64,000 nt of DNA from Varroa destructor (taxonomy: Eukaryota; Arthropoda; Arachnida; Mesostigmata; Varroidae): NCBI RefSeq assembly GCF_002443255.2, contig NW_019211455.1:54264338-54328337 (forward strand). The letters are read 5' to 3'. Within the stretch, counting starts at the first letter, position 1; every line of letters starts with the position of its first letter. Position numbers and translations under genes: made by a program. Below, in pieces: positions 52,015-64,000 of the stretch. The notes below the pieces were generated by a model. That model did not search any database and was not told where the DNA came from. It was given only the letters and a program-made list of their open reading frames with translations.

Positions 52015-55000
52015 GTTAGTGATATTGCTAGTTCGCCAGCGATGTAGTCAATGCCATTAAGGAACAGCTGACCTGGCCTCAAGCTACCAACATCCTTTGA
52101 ACTACGCTACCTTTATCGCTTCGAAGTATCTAATTATTTCATCATCGATGGAAGAAATCGAATGTTCGAAATATAGCGTAACATTGAATCCGAGAGTTCA
52201 TTCATTTGACGTTGTCATCGCATCGAGATTTTTCCTCCTACTTGTTTTGCTAGCAGTGAACGAAGAATTAATATCGGGGCAATCTTCTCCAGCAATTTGC
52301 TAGTTTTCATCTCGTTTACGATAGAGTGTACACAGAGCCACTCTGCATTTCGGTGCTTTCAAAATCCTTCCCTATGGACTTTACATTCGGCAATGTGCAA
52401 CGGCGTCTCAAGCAATCCCATGTAGCATTTCTCTTATAATGCCATACGGTGGGCCAAGTAGCTCGCTATTCCAGATACCCTATCCTGGTAACCGGGCCTA
52501 CTCCAATTATAACCTCCTAAACTCTGCCACGCTTCCGGCTTGACGGCCTTATTAGGGAGAATACGTAGTGAAGTACCGTCTCGACAACAGTTCTCGCGTG
52601 CCCTGGGTGTCCGCTTGATGAAAGAGCCGTTTATATTTCCTTGACTCCTTCCCTACCTATTCCCAACCCTACTCTTTTTTCATTGCTGTCGTCCTGTGCG
52701 TTTGTTCCATGGCAACGGCCTTGGTGACTGCAACTGAAGCAGAATATCAGGGTGAAAAAAAGACCGATCATTGCACGGAGCTAACTCATGCAGCTGCCCG
52801 TGCCGCCGATCAAAGCACGATTGCAAAATATTGAAACGACACAAATGCAGAGAAGGCTAAGTCGTAGATGGCACTTCGCCGCTATATCCCTCCGCACTGC
52901 GAAAGAGAGGCGAGGCGCCGAAGAGTGGAGATTTTTGCTTACCGTACAGACGGCTCGAAAAACTGCCGCTATTGCGAAATTGGGGGAGACTTATTTGTCC
53001 TTGGCCATATTTGTCCTTCTTCTCATTTGTGCGAGGCTGGGTTAGCTGTCCTTTGGTATCGTCGCCGTCGCCACCAGATCTTCGTCTGGCTGTCCCTAAA
53101 GTGTAGTGATCTGTATAGCTTTGACTTGAAGTCAGTCGATTGGTCGTCAGTTCTCTTCAACCGCTGCAAACAGAGTGTTCCAAACTTCCACAGTCTTTTC
53201 CCCAATTTTTGGAGCGGAGCCAAATTTGAAGTCCTATAGATTCGACGACTCGAATCCATGACAGACAAACACTTCGGCTGGCAGAAATTTTCAGCGACTT
53301 CTATTTCCACCAACGACGAACACGACTATGGCAACTATGAGAAAGTGGCAGATGGGGCTCTCCATGCGCTGTGACTACAACAACAAAAGAGTTTTCTGGA
53401 TATCCAGCGAGATCCGTGAACAACTGCGCGCATCTTAGGTAGACGTCGATTGAGATAAAGCTGCTTAGAAGGGAAAAAATGCCGACTGTTATACCTGTAG
53501 CATATTAAAAGGGTGACTGTTGCTATATTTTTTGCTACTAACTGTTAAGGTTTTTGACAGGTATTAAAATTACGGTTCACATTAATAGTAACTTGTGTGT
53601 GACAACAATAAGGTCGAGGTGTACGGGCGCAACAATATTTATCGGGGATCAAATAGATTTCTCTATCAGTATGATCGATATACGATTTGATACTCACAAT
53701 TGAAAATTTCTAGTAGAAACTTATTACTTGATTCAGTCTACAAGATTGATATTTATGGGCACCTTATCAGAACAGGTGTCTCATGTGCTATTGTTCGCAT
53801 TGTCTTCCTTTGCACATGCCGTCTAATTTTATTTTTTTAAAAATACATCAAACAACCTGATACGACAGTACCTTTACACGAGTATACAAAAGGCTGCTAG
53901 TCGGTTAATTTGTTATTTTCCATTTAACAGCTTCTACGTCTCCATTCGCGGTTCTTGCGAACGTAAGCGCAATGAACAGCATTAAAAAGGTGTGTAGCTT
54001 AAAGTACTCTAACTGGGCACTGAACCGTAGCTGGACGCGAATTCGAGTAGCACAGGGGTGGTTTAACCTTGGTCACGAAGGCGATTTGAGGCCCTTCGCC
54101 TGGCCTGTTTTTGCCATCGTCTTGTCATTCGACATTTTGCGCCAATCCACTAATTTTTCTATGTGTAACAGTAATAAGTTAAACCTGGTCGTCAAGTTGC
54201 GGCGAACCTATTGAACGCTCAATTCTAAACCATTTGCGGTTCCGCCGTTTCGCCATCGTGTCTCGTGCTTGTTTCAATGTCCACATGCCTTTCAGTGTGC
54301 GTCTGTCAGATATATGAATCCGCGCTATGGCCACCACTAGAGCTTGCAGTATTTCCCGGATCCTATTGCTACTCCGAGAGATCTAATTCAGACGAGGGCG
54401 TCTCACTCGGCAAATGCAGCGGAAGATGAGAAAAGATGAAACAACTGCTGGCAGCAATCGTCTCTCTGAGAATCAGGAGCTGGACGACTGCAAAGGCTCG
54501 ATTACCACGTTAACCAAAGGCCACGGCGCACCCATGGTGAGCGTTGGGAGCGCACTCCGTCTCAGGTGAAGCCGCCGCGGAAGAAGCAGCAATGCACGAG
54601 GGCAGAGAAAAATCGAAGAGACAGATCTATATGGGGCGGACAAGAGTCAGATGCGTAATTGTAAGGTGGATGGTCGGAGCGGTTTTACGGAGAGGAATCC
54701 GGGTAGTTCAATTAGACGTGATGAGGGAGAAAGCCCACTCTTTGAGTCTAACCTAGTTTGAGAGTTGTCGGGCTCACTCATTCGATCAGCGACCTCTCTT
54801 CTCTCACAGCTTGCGATGCGCTCCTCAAAGGTGCTAGAACTAGCATGAGCTGGCTGCCGTTCCTATTACTACGGGCAGGCTACTTGCTTGCCCCTGGCCT
54901 GCTCATAGGTTCTCAGCCTAACAGCGGCCTGCTTGCTTGTCGGGCGGTGTTTTGTCCCCTCCAATCGTACGTGGCTACTCACTAAACTAGGAACTGAGAG

Positions 55001-58000
55001 AATCGATACAAATTTAGCCGGGCCCTAATACTTCTGGATTATACTAAAGCAGCCGTCGAGTGTAGTGATCCTTTCGGATCGAGGAACGTTGCCTGTACAT
55101 AGAGTTCATTCACGATTCGTCGGCGCTGGCTGCACATGGAACTGAAATGGCGACTAAAAGTGACATAGGTACACAGATCTCTGTTTGTTGTTTTTTTAGA
55201 GCAAGAGGAGGCTGAACTTCGGCCAGGCACGAAGCGGTAGCTCAAATCGCGGTTGAAGTCGAATCAGTCCTTAAAGGTAACAAAACTGTCGCTTTTCTTC
55301 TTCTGGCCTAAATTGTGCATAGCCAATAAACATGTTAGGAAACGGTCGCTTCTTAGTTCTGATTGCTTCTTCTTATCCCTGACTTGAATAGAGTATCTAC
55401 TCCAAAGGTTACACGAGAAAACGAATTACGGAATCGACATGGGGCGACACGAAAAACCCCCCAAAAGACATGAAACGGCAACTAAATGCGGTCAAGTTCA
55501 CTCATTTTTTTATTCTAGCCCACTATTTTCTCGCGTTATTACTACAGAATTGAGTACCACAGTAGCGTAGAGTTATGGTAGCGTATTGTTCAAAACAAAA
55601 GACAGTTGAGCACTAACGCACTCGAAGTGAATCAGGCTGACATGGGTGAGTGGATGTCATACGTTGTGTAAAGATCTGCGTGTCCTTGCGATACTGCCAG
55701 GAAACTATGGATTAGCAAGTTTAAATAGGCGGCCTGTCATGAGGACTGAAGAACCTTGCTGCAAGTAAACAGGCAGCCGCTTTTATTCTGCGATACAGAC
55801 CCCGGCGAGCCTTTTCGGCTTTAGGGAAGGAGAACGGGGAGATGAGCCGGCATTGTCCGAATTCCCATTACTGCATGAAAACCACTACGGCGGTCTAATT
55901 CTAAGCGGGGTACTTTGTCTGAGAAATCTCAAAAATCAATCGAGATTATATTTTAGCGATTATCAACCAGTAGAACGAAAAAACAAGATGAAGTCAAAGA
56001 TGACGGAACACAAACGCATTCGTAGTAAAGTCGGCTTAGTGCATGAAGATGAATGGTTCGACTGCAACGTTCTATGAATTGCAAATATGAATTACTTTAG
56101 CCACAGAGTTTATTCGATGATTACCCCCAAAGGATGGGGGCACACCTGAATTGACGAACTTAATACATCTAGCTATCGCAAGTGCTACTTGTTCTGACAA
56201 TTTTTTTTTACGAGTTTTTGGTAATACTTAGGGTCGCTTAGCATGCCCAACCATATTTAAGCGAGATTTCGGTAAGATTTCTATTACACTTGGCACATGT
56301 TGAAGAACTTTGTTAAAACCGGCCTGCAGCCCTTAACTTCAGTGGTTGCTAAGCGTATCTCGTCATCTGCGTTTATCTAATGCAGATCTATTTAACCTCG
56401 GAATCAATCAGACTCTACCCTGCAAATGTTTTGCTGTCTCAGCGTCAAGTCGCAGATCACGGCTCCATGGTGGTTGTTAGCTACCTTACTTATGTTACTT
56501 TAACTTACCTTAAACCTTGTCTCAACGGAGTTCCAATGAAAATCAGCTCATCAGCTGGGTTCTACTCGTCCCGCACACAACGGGTCTCAAACGGCTAAAA
56601 CAACGGCACAGAAAAAAGCTTTCGAAATCTCCCACTGCGCAATGAACTTGCAAAGAGTGGTCACTTGCTCTTGAAACTGAAGCCATAGATGGCTACATTT
56701 TGATCGGATCGCGCTACCAGAGGCGTCAGTTCTATCGATGATAGTTACAAATATCTTCATGCATCATTTTGTTAGAATTTTACACAGAAAATGGTTCACT
56801 GAAACCGAATGAGGACCAGGATGTCAGATGGGCGTGAAGTAGCTACCGCTATCACTAATGGTGTTTAACCTTTTTCAACCAAGCCAGCCCTAAGAATCCG
56901 GCTTTGAAATTTGCTTTCTGTCGAATGCGGCTGTTCGTGCTTTGCGTCGCTTGAAACAGGCTAGCGACAGCTACACTCGCCTAGGCTCTTCTAACTAGGT
57001 TCTCCTCGCCTTGTGCTCAACAAAGGAAAAACAGCAAGGTGTTCGTCACTATCCTTTGACAAATAACGGGGTAGGTTGCCGGAAGGACTCTATTCGTTGG
57101 CTTTGTTTTTGCAACCTGCACAAATGCCCTGTTTGTAAACGTATCAATTTGTATGTCCGATAGCGTTATTAAGTCTTACTTAAACATATCAAAACAATGT
57201 CAGTTTCATTTTTAACTGGATATAGGGTCTTAAAACCATTTAAAAATGCGCACTGTTTTATCTCTCGTACTATAAAGCGGTATAGTATCACGTTTATTTA
57301 CAGCAAAGTATTGTTATTCTGCTTGTTACGTTTACTACTAATGCTACCTCTTTGCTGTTGCTTACCTCTCAGATATTTTAAGTCACATCATAAGCAGCCC
57401 TTGGTTACAGTACGGCCAGGGCGGAACCTTGCGTCATCATACCCCATGCGCCCATTGCATTTCTCACTTTATACGGCAAACGGTGTCGGTAGCCTAAATA
57501 GTTCTGAACGGATTCTATCGAACAGGCATCCGCAACACTGTTCCTATATTATCATAGTTAGTGCCCTAAGGAAGATGACCATTTTGCTTGACACAACCAC
57601 CGGCTGCGTCTTGCTTTCGCGCGTCCTTATCTGCGCCTTTTTTGCCTTTTTACCCTTTTTACTCTTTACCTCCAGTTTTTTTTTAAGTGGTAGCAGTGGC
57701 AGGCAGGTTGAGCCGGCAAATTTCGAGCAGCCTTGTTCAACGACGAACAGGACGTGAAATAGAGAATAGAGAATATAAACTAGAGACACGAATTATTTTC
57801 CGCGACTGCCGCTTAGTATCTTCTCCATTTCGGTTTTTTCCCTATCGCTCGCTTTTGCCCCGCGCGAATTTACCCCTTGTGGCCTGCCTCAGTACTTTCG
57901 CATGAAATGCTTCTTCTTAGATATCTACCGAGGTTTTCTGATTCCCATTGTAGAACCCCTGGCTAGATGAATGTTCAATCTTTAGGTTTTAGGCCTATCT

Positions 58001-61000
58001 ATGACTTAGGAATCACACCTTCAGAGACCCTCCACTAGACCACATGTCGACGGCTCGTTCCCTAGGATCGCTTTTATTATTCCTGCTGCTGCTGCCGTAG
58101 TAAGGGAGTACATCGTCTTTCTTCGGGTTTCTTATAGACCTAGTCTCTCTACGGTGACCGGTAGGCGATCGAACGGGCTTGGGGAACGAAGGCTGGGGTA
58201 CTCGAAAAACGGAAGTTGTAGAATCATCGTGTAATACCGTCGCTGCTTCACTGTGCTACGGTGAACAGAAACTGGGTGTTCTATGCTGGGTAGGAAACAA
58301 CCCCGGAAAAGGTTCTGCCTTTGGCTGTCGGGCGCTACTATATGCGACGGGATCGAAGGTGCGGATGCATTTATGTGAGTAGTTTAGAGCAGCAAAATCG
58401 GAAAAGTAACAATTAGGTAGTTGCGAGTATCGAGTTGCGAGGACGTGCAGAAGTTAAAACCTCTGACGTAGCCAAGACCCCTTCTCCCCATTTAGGGAAG
58501 AGTAAAGCGTTCAAAAATATTGATGAAGATCTCTGTCGACATCTTAAATTTGATGAACGATATAGAAGATATTCACAGGACGCAGTTACTAATTGACGAG
58601 ATGAAGAAACGATGATCTGATAAAGAATTCGTTCTGTGTTTATCGCCATTTAAGACTGGGCGTCCAATCAGAAGTCGCAGCAAACGTAAATGTCGATGTT
58701 TCCGTCATGGTTTGCTATTGGATACTGACACGACCCTTAAAATATATGCCCTCCAACTATGAAACTGCGAAGTCACATATTCCACAATGACATAGCAAAT
58801 TTTATTGAATTTCTAAAGGGAATTGTAAACAATCGTTTCCAGCAATCATTAATCCCAAACAACCTCGCTTATATGAAATAAAACTATATCTGAATTTTAC
58901 TATATTTTGCTTCTTATATAATATTAGCGAGTATTTGTTTTTTCTAGGAGGGTTCTACCTTTTTTCGTTAGTAAACAAACGTAGTAGTCTTAAGTCTTTA
59001 GCTACCTAGGTCTACATCAGGCGGCACATAGGATCGACTTGATGTAACTATTGCGTCCAGACAAAATCCGCCGCGGGCAATACAGACACTGACGCAATAT
59101 AGCAAGTGATTTGGTATGTTTCGGTTTGATGAGATTTCGCTTTCGAATCAGCCATGTTGTTCTGCTAAATATCGGATGACAGTGTCATGGAAGCCGCCAT
59201 TGATGCTGATGCTATCGAGAGAATAGCGGCAATATTAGGTTTTACGACGCGTGGTGTCTGGCTGCTGCTTAAAGATGGGCGTTCAGTACTATAGCGCCAG
59301 AGGTAGCTGCAGCAGACGCGGCGACTCTGGTAAATCAGTAAACTTCGGTACTGTATTGGGATTGTTTCTAAACACTCAGCTGTTACTATCTCCGGGCGCT
59401 ACTCATCATGAACCCTGCACCATTTGTTTATCACGGGGTTCGACTGAGATCTGGCGTGCGCATCGTTGTTTATACGAAGTTGAGGTCCCGATGGTACCGA
59501 AACAGCTTCGGTACAACCTATGTTTAGGCAGTATGCGAGTAATAATATGGGTCGAATCATAGCGGACAGTGCGAATAGCTTGAGTCCATAAAGAACCGTT
59601 TACACTGCATTGTATTGTTGAATCAAAAATATCCACCCTGTCTACCGGGTAAGCAGTAACAGAAAAAAAATCAGCCGTTCAAGTGAGAGCTACTGTTTAC
59701 TTGCGTGATCATCGTGATCGTATTCTACGGAACACAAAAACTTCCAGGGAGAAGTAACGCCAATAAGCCTAATCGCTTCGTCGCAATAAATCGTATGCAC
59801 TTGATCACTGTTCAAGTTGGGAAACGTCATTTTTTTTTTTAACTATTACACTACGTAACGATTTGGCAACATCTGTCATCGATGGTTTCGGTGCAGTGAA
59901 ACAAGGCCTTCTCAGCTAGTTCCATCAGAACGGACTTGACGTTGTGACAAATTGAACGACGGTCGGAGCCCCCACAGACAGCGACTTGCGTATAGGGATT
60001 GACATTCTGTATTTGCTAATGCGGCCGTGATCAGATTGAGTTGATGATTGAAACAATTTAAACTTTCTGCGTCTGACAATTACTGCATCAGTTATCGTCT
60101 AGCGAATCACTGGCGTTTGGTCCGCATTGTTCTGAGAGCCTGTCGTCATCATAAGGTACACTGTTCCTAGGTAGGAGAAACAAGCAAACGATCCCTACAC
60201 TCAATCCACGGCGGGACCGGCCCTGCGCAGCTGAAACGGGTGTTTGAAGAAGACTTTTTATGTCAGTTCCCTAGAATCAATCAACAATAGATTTATTCTG
60301 TTAGAGTACAATGTGGTGGAGTAGATTGGGTGATTTTGATCGACGTATCTGTGTTTGGTATAGAGACAAAAATACAGAAAACGATACAGCTGGAGAAATG
60401 AATACGTGTAACGTTAGATTATCAAGTTATCTGCCTTGAAAATGGAAAAATAATGTCGTTTTTCCAAGTTGAACAATTTTGTCTGTTTTCTTCTCTGAAA
60501 TATTTGATCAGCTTTTTGATGCTTGTTATACATCATCGCATGCTGATAATGACCGTTTCTCGTGAAGGTCTCACAAGGTCGAGTATAGGCCGTCATCCGA
60601 TCTTTCAAACGCTTTCCAGAACCTCTTTACGAACTGTTCGCAAAAATACGTTTTTGCACTTCCGCTTTCACTGTTTCTTGATACCGTTAAGTTGTCAAAC
60701 TAATACCCTAATTCGTGCATCGTTGTGGCCGCGTATCTGAACGCATATGTACGTTCTCGAACCAGACCCGACGTAAAGGTAAGACTAGATCAGCGAAAAA
60801 ATGATTTAACGATAAACGATTCGATCTAACTGAATGAGTGCTGCCCTATTCAGTTTCATGATGTCTTGTTTATGTCATTGCATAAGAATCCTGATTGAGT
60901 CGGTCGGACTCAGTTTCACCGTGAGACCGGCGACTCATTTTAGTTATCCTTCTTGAAAATCTTATTTCCGCTACAAACCAGGTCGGCTAGCACAGCAGCA

Positions 61001-61375
61001 GATAGTTCGCCGACCTCGCGGGCATTTTTCGTAGGGTCATTATCCAAAATTCGCCGACATTAGTGGGGATTAGAGTTAAGGAGGTTAGAAAGGGGGCGTG
61101 ACTGTGGGCATATCGTTTCGTCGTACATGGATACAGGTGAAGGGTATTCGTTTTCGTAGGAGCTAATCCTAAATCAGGATTTTTTGTTCTTTTATTGTTC
61201 GTTTTAACTGAAACTCTCCTAAGCGCCATAGTGTAGACAGAAAATAAGGCAGTTCTGCTATTATTTCTAGAAGTCATTTTTTTTCTAGGACCTAGAACAT
61301 TAGGTTCTATAAAAGGTAATAGGTAACCCAGACGGCGAACCTTGCAATTTCCAACAATGTTTTGATCGATTTCAC

Positions 61376-61401
61376 TATATATATATATATATATATATAT
61401 A
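61376..61401. repeat. (AT)n microsatellite
   Basis: About 13 AT units. Confidence 0.95.
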
Positions 61402-63283
61402 GCCGATGGTTTTTGTGAGTATTACGTCCGCTAATGCTATTTTCGTCATTTCGTTTGAAACATCATACATATCAGATATTATACGTATATAAATACAGAA
61501 TAGATCGGATTGGTTCGTCAAAAAAAGGATAGACGTTTGCGGTACAACGCTGTTTCCAAGAACTTCTTGTAAATATATATAAATAGCACCTAAAAGTTAA
61601 TGAACATTACGCATGTAGAGCAGAAGGCTGAGAAATCAGGAAGCTACGTGTTCTATTGGAATCTCTTTTTCTTTCTGATCCGAACATTTTCTCTAACTAT
61701 GCTTCGTTCGTCCAGGGGAGAGCGTGCACTGCCTGCCAGACTTGCTGCTTTGCACGTAGACATCCAGCATTATATCATTGTTCACGTGTTTTATAACTCA
61801 CCATTGTTGTGAGCCGCCGCTGTCATCTTATCGATTGATACGTATGAAGCAATGCTGTCGCGAATGCCCGCTTTCACACGCGCCGTCCACTCTGACTCTG
61901 GTTTAGGTGAACATTTGGTGACGTGAGGGGCTAAACTGGTTTTTGAATGGTTCTTTTCCCGTGTTTTCAAGTCTGCGTTGTTGAAGGGAGCATATGGTGC
62001 GCGGGCCGGACTTTTTTTATCGGCTGAGATCTATATCTAGTTAGGCTGTCCGTTATGATGAGAGCAGTCAGCTTTCTCGGAATCTAGGCTTTGTATTGGC
62101 TGACATTTATATATATATTATATGGCTGACTGTTTATATACTTCCTGTACCTGGACGTTAATTTTGATTTGCTGTTCCAGTTACTTGAAGCCCATAAAAA
62201 CTATGTGTATAGATCAACTGCGAATAAGTCGATGGACTGAAATACAGCGTTAAGCTGGATGTTTCACCGACAAGCTGATTTCAACCTTGATTTTAAATCA
62301 CGCAAATAATTGTTATATTTCCATAAAATTTCGTTGACGAAATCTTTTTACTAAAACATTAACAATCTCGTGCATGATTTTGCACGTTAAATGAGCTCAT
62401 ATTTAGCCTCAATTTTGATCCACCGGAAGTACACCTAAACCTTCAAAATCTTGCAGCAAGGCCTGTGAAAAGTACTTTCTCCTAAACTAAATCAAACAAA
62501 ACTATAATTTGTCAACTGTCAGGCTGAAAAGCGCGGCTCAGGCAAACTCCTCTAATTTTTATTCATTAAACGTTTCTGTCCGGTTATGTACTGAAAGATT
62601 AGGTTAAGCGGAAGAAAAAAGTCTAATTTTTTTAAGGCCTACACCATGTCCTACAGTCTTTTCCCATGAAGGAATCCTCACATGAGATTAATACACACTG
62701 CAAACCGACATAGATGTCCATGACCTGCCTGGCAGCCCTGAGGAGCCTGACCCTTTTCGTTGAGGCTCGGTTACTGCTAACGTGAGCCACTCTTATGAGC
62801 CCGAACATGTCTACCATCAGACAGGCAAAACCAAATTCTCAAATGTATTTCATATGTAAACGAATGTGACAAATGTAAGCGCGTATTTCATTTTGTAGCT
62901 TCCAGCCTTGAGACAGAGCTCACAAACCTACTGGGTCTTGACAATGGGGAAAACTTTGATTAAGAAACAGAACAGCGAAAAGACAGAAGTGGGCGGCAAC
63001 AACTGCTGAGATCTATTACGCTCCGTTGTTTGGGAAACGGCAAAAAAGTATTTGTACAATGCTGGTGTATTTGGGGGTGTGGTATAATCCTCTCGCGAAA
63101 GAAGTCACTAGAAGATTTTCGTCGGAGCAGGATTGCCTCTGTCGTGGCAGAAAGTGTCACGATGTGCTTCACTTGAAAGAGCGTAACTTTATTTGGTTTT
63201 CTGTTAGCTCCCTCCGTTAAATTATTTCAGAAACATTGCAATGCCCACTACAAGACCCACTGCAAAATGTATCTCTTTGGCAT

Positions 63284-63305
63284 TATAGTGTTTCTAAACA
63301 CTATA
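63284..63305. repeat. Small perfect hairpin, 10-bp arms, 2-base loop
   Basis: TATAGTGTTT and AAACACTATA flank CT. Confidence 0.85.
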
Positions 63306-64000
63306 CGAAAGTGTGAGAAAGAAGCTTCCCCATTTCTTTGGTTGTAGTTTTTGTTATTCTATCTTGTTTGTTTATTTATCCTATCATCAACAATCGTTAT
63401 ATTCGGAGTTTCCTTTGAGATATCGCTCTATCGGTACGTGAAATTGCACTTTCCGATCTATAAAATGAACTTCCCGGAAGTCAAAGCTGTGAAGTGAATT
63501 GCTGACAAGCCTAGGCCAATTACTTACTTCTCTTACATACGTGAACCTTTGCTCGGATATTTTATCCGCGAAAACGACAATGTTGCTAGGCGTTACGTTT
63601 GGCGATGTGTGCGTCCGTACTCTACATTTACTGCTTTCTGCATACGATAGTTAGGTAAAGTGAGTTTTATAAGAAACATTGATGACAAACAAAGAAACGC
63701 TGGGCCAAGCTGCGGCTGTTATGATTAGCATGACGGGGTATAATAGACAATGAGCGGGCTGGAAAACCCGTATGGCCGAACAAAGCTTCTTGTTTGAGCG
63801 TTCAGATCAGTGGGATATCATTAAACATAGCAACAGTAAGCAAATAGTTTGCTTATTGTTCTATGGCTCATTTCTTGTCCGTTCATCATTCGTAATCGGC
63901 CAGTTGGTACTGAGTTGTCATTTTTGCCCCTGCACACGTACAGAACGCCGCAGCCGCCTGTGATCATCAAGATCTACAAAGATTAACCGTATCATTTAAT

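Larger units (their letters stand above)
52015..64000 (+). other. Probable intron downstream of exon D; no further exon recognised
   Basis: Begins with the exon D donor GTTAGT. I looked for a phase-0 spectrin-like continuation and found none. Exons shorter than about 60 codons could have been missed. It contains AT repeats (61376-61401 and a short tract near 62107), a 10-bp hairpin at 63284, and open frames without support. Confidence 0.5.

Noticed and set aside
54390..54535. Open polar frame ending at ATG|GTGAGC
   Set aside because: Phase does not follow from exon D and no spectrin-like heptads are present.
55197..55273. Very strong acceptor (TTGTTTTTTTAG) followed by EQEEAELRPGTK and a GTAACA donor
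   Set aside because: All three frames meet a stop before the donor, and the spectrin phase is not satisfied.
58496..58593. Strong pyrimidine-rich acceptor followed by a polar frame containing NIDEDLCRHLKFDERYRRYS
   Set aside because: It enters in the wrong phase for exon D, ends in a stop without similarity to anything, and has no polyadenylation signal nearby.
60700..60776. Frame reading VVAAYLNAYVRSRTRPDVK before a good GTAAGA donor, faintly ORC5-like
   Set aside because: An in-frame stop lies just upstream and no AG acceptor occurs between that stop and the segment, so it cannot be an internal exon.
1..64000. CRISPR arrays, operons, phage or plasmid systems
   Set aside because: No spaced direct repeats, no tandem prokaryotic genes and no ribosome-binding-site patterns; the window is eukaryotic.

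Overview
The window looks like nuclear DNA of an invertebrate animal, most likely an arthropod. Coding sequence is sparse, introns are several kb long and begin GT and end AG, and (AT)n microsatellites are scattered throughout. There are no bacterial-type operons. A parasitiform mite or similar arachnid would fit, but that is a guess from texture and not a sequence match.

The only coding sequence I support firmly is a set of four plus-strand exons at 38384-38633, 44249-44463, 49560-49786 and 51831-52014. Their splice phases chain perfectly (0, 1, 0, 2, 0) and together they give about 292 residues of spectrin-repeat coiled coil. This is an internal piece of a giant rod protein of the dystrophin / spectraplakin / nesprin class. 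Neither end of the gene was found here. The 3' side continues into at least 12 kb without a further recognisable exon, and the 5' side is 38 kb without one.

The first 38 kb is mostly non-coding. It holds a 72-bp-arm inverted repeat (3328-3532), a decayed tRNA-like sequence (about 12203-12275), the fossil 5' end of a Tc1/mariner element (21523 to about 22110), and a perfectly paired 24-bp hairpin with a tiny loop (34418-34475). It also holds an uncertain 222-codon open frame with a predicted signal sequence and a TATA-like box (37496-38164). The introns between the exons carry a second hairpin with 31-bp arms and a 3-base loop (39956-40020), a tRNA-derived SINE-like head on the minus strand (45764-45850), and several microsatellites. 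From 52015 to 64000 I see only microsatellites, small hairpins and unsupported open frames.

Most open frames longer than 60 codons look like chance. At this base composition the longest frame expected by chance in 64 kb is close to 180 codons, so length alone was not taken as evidence.
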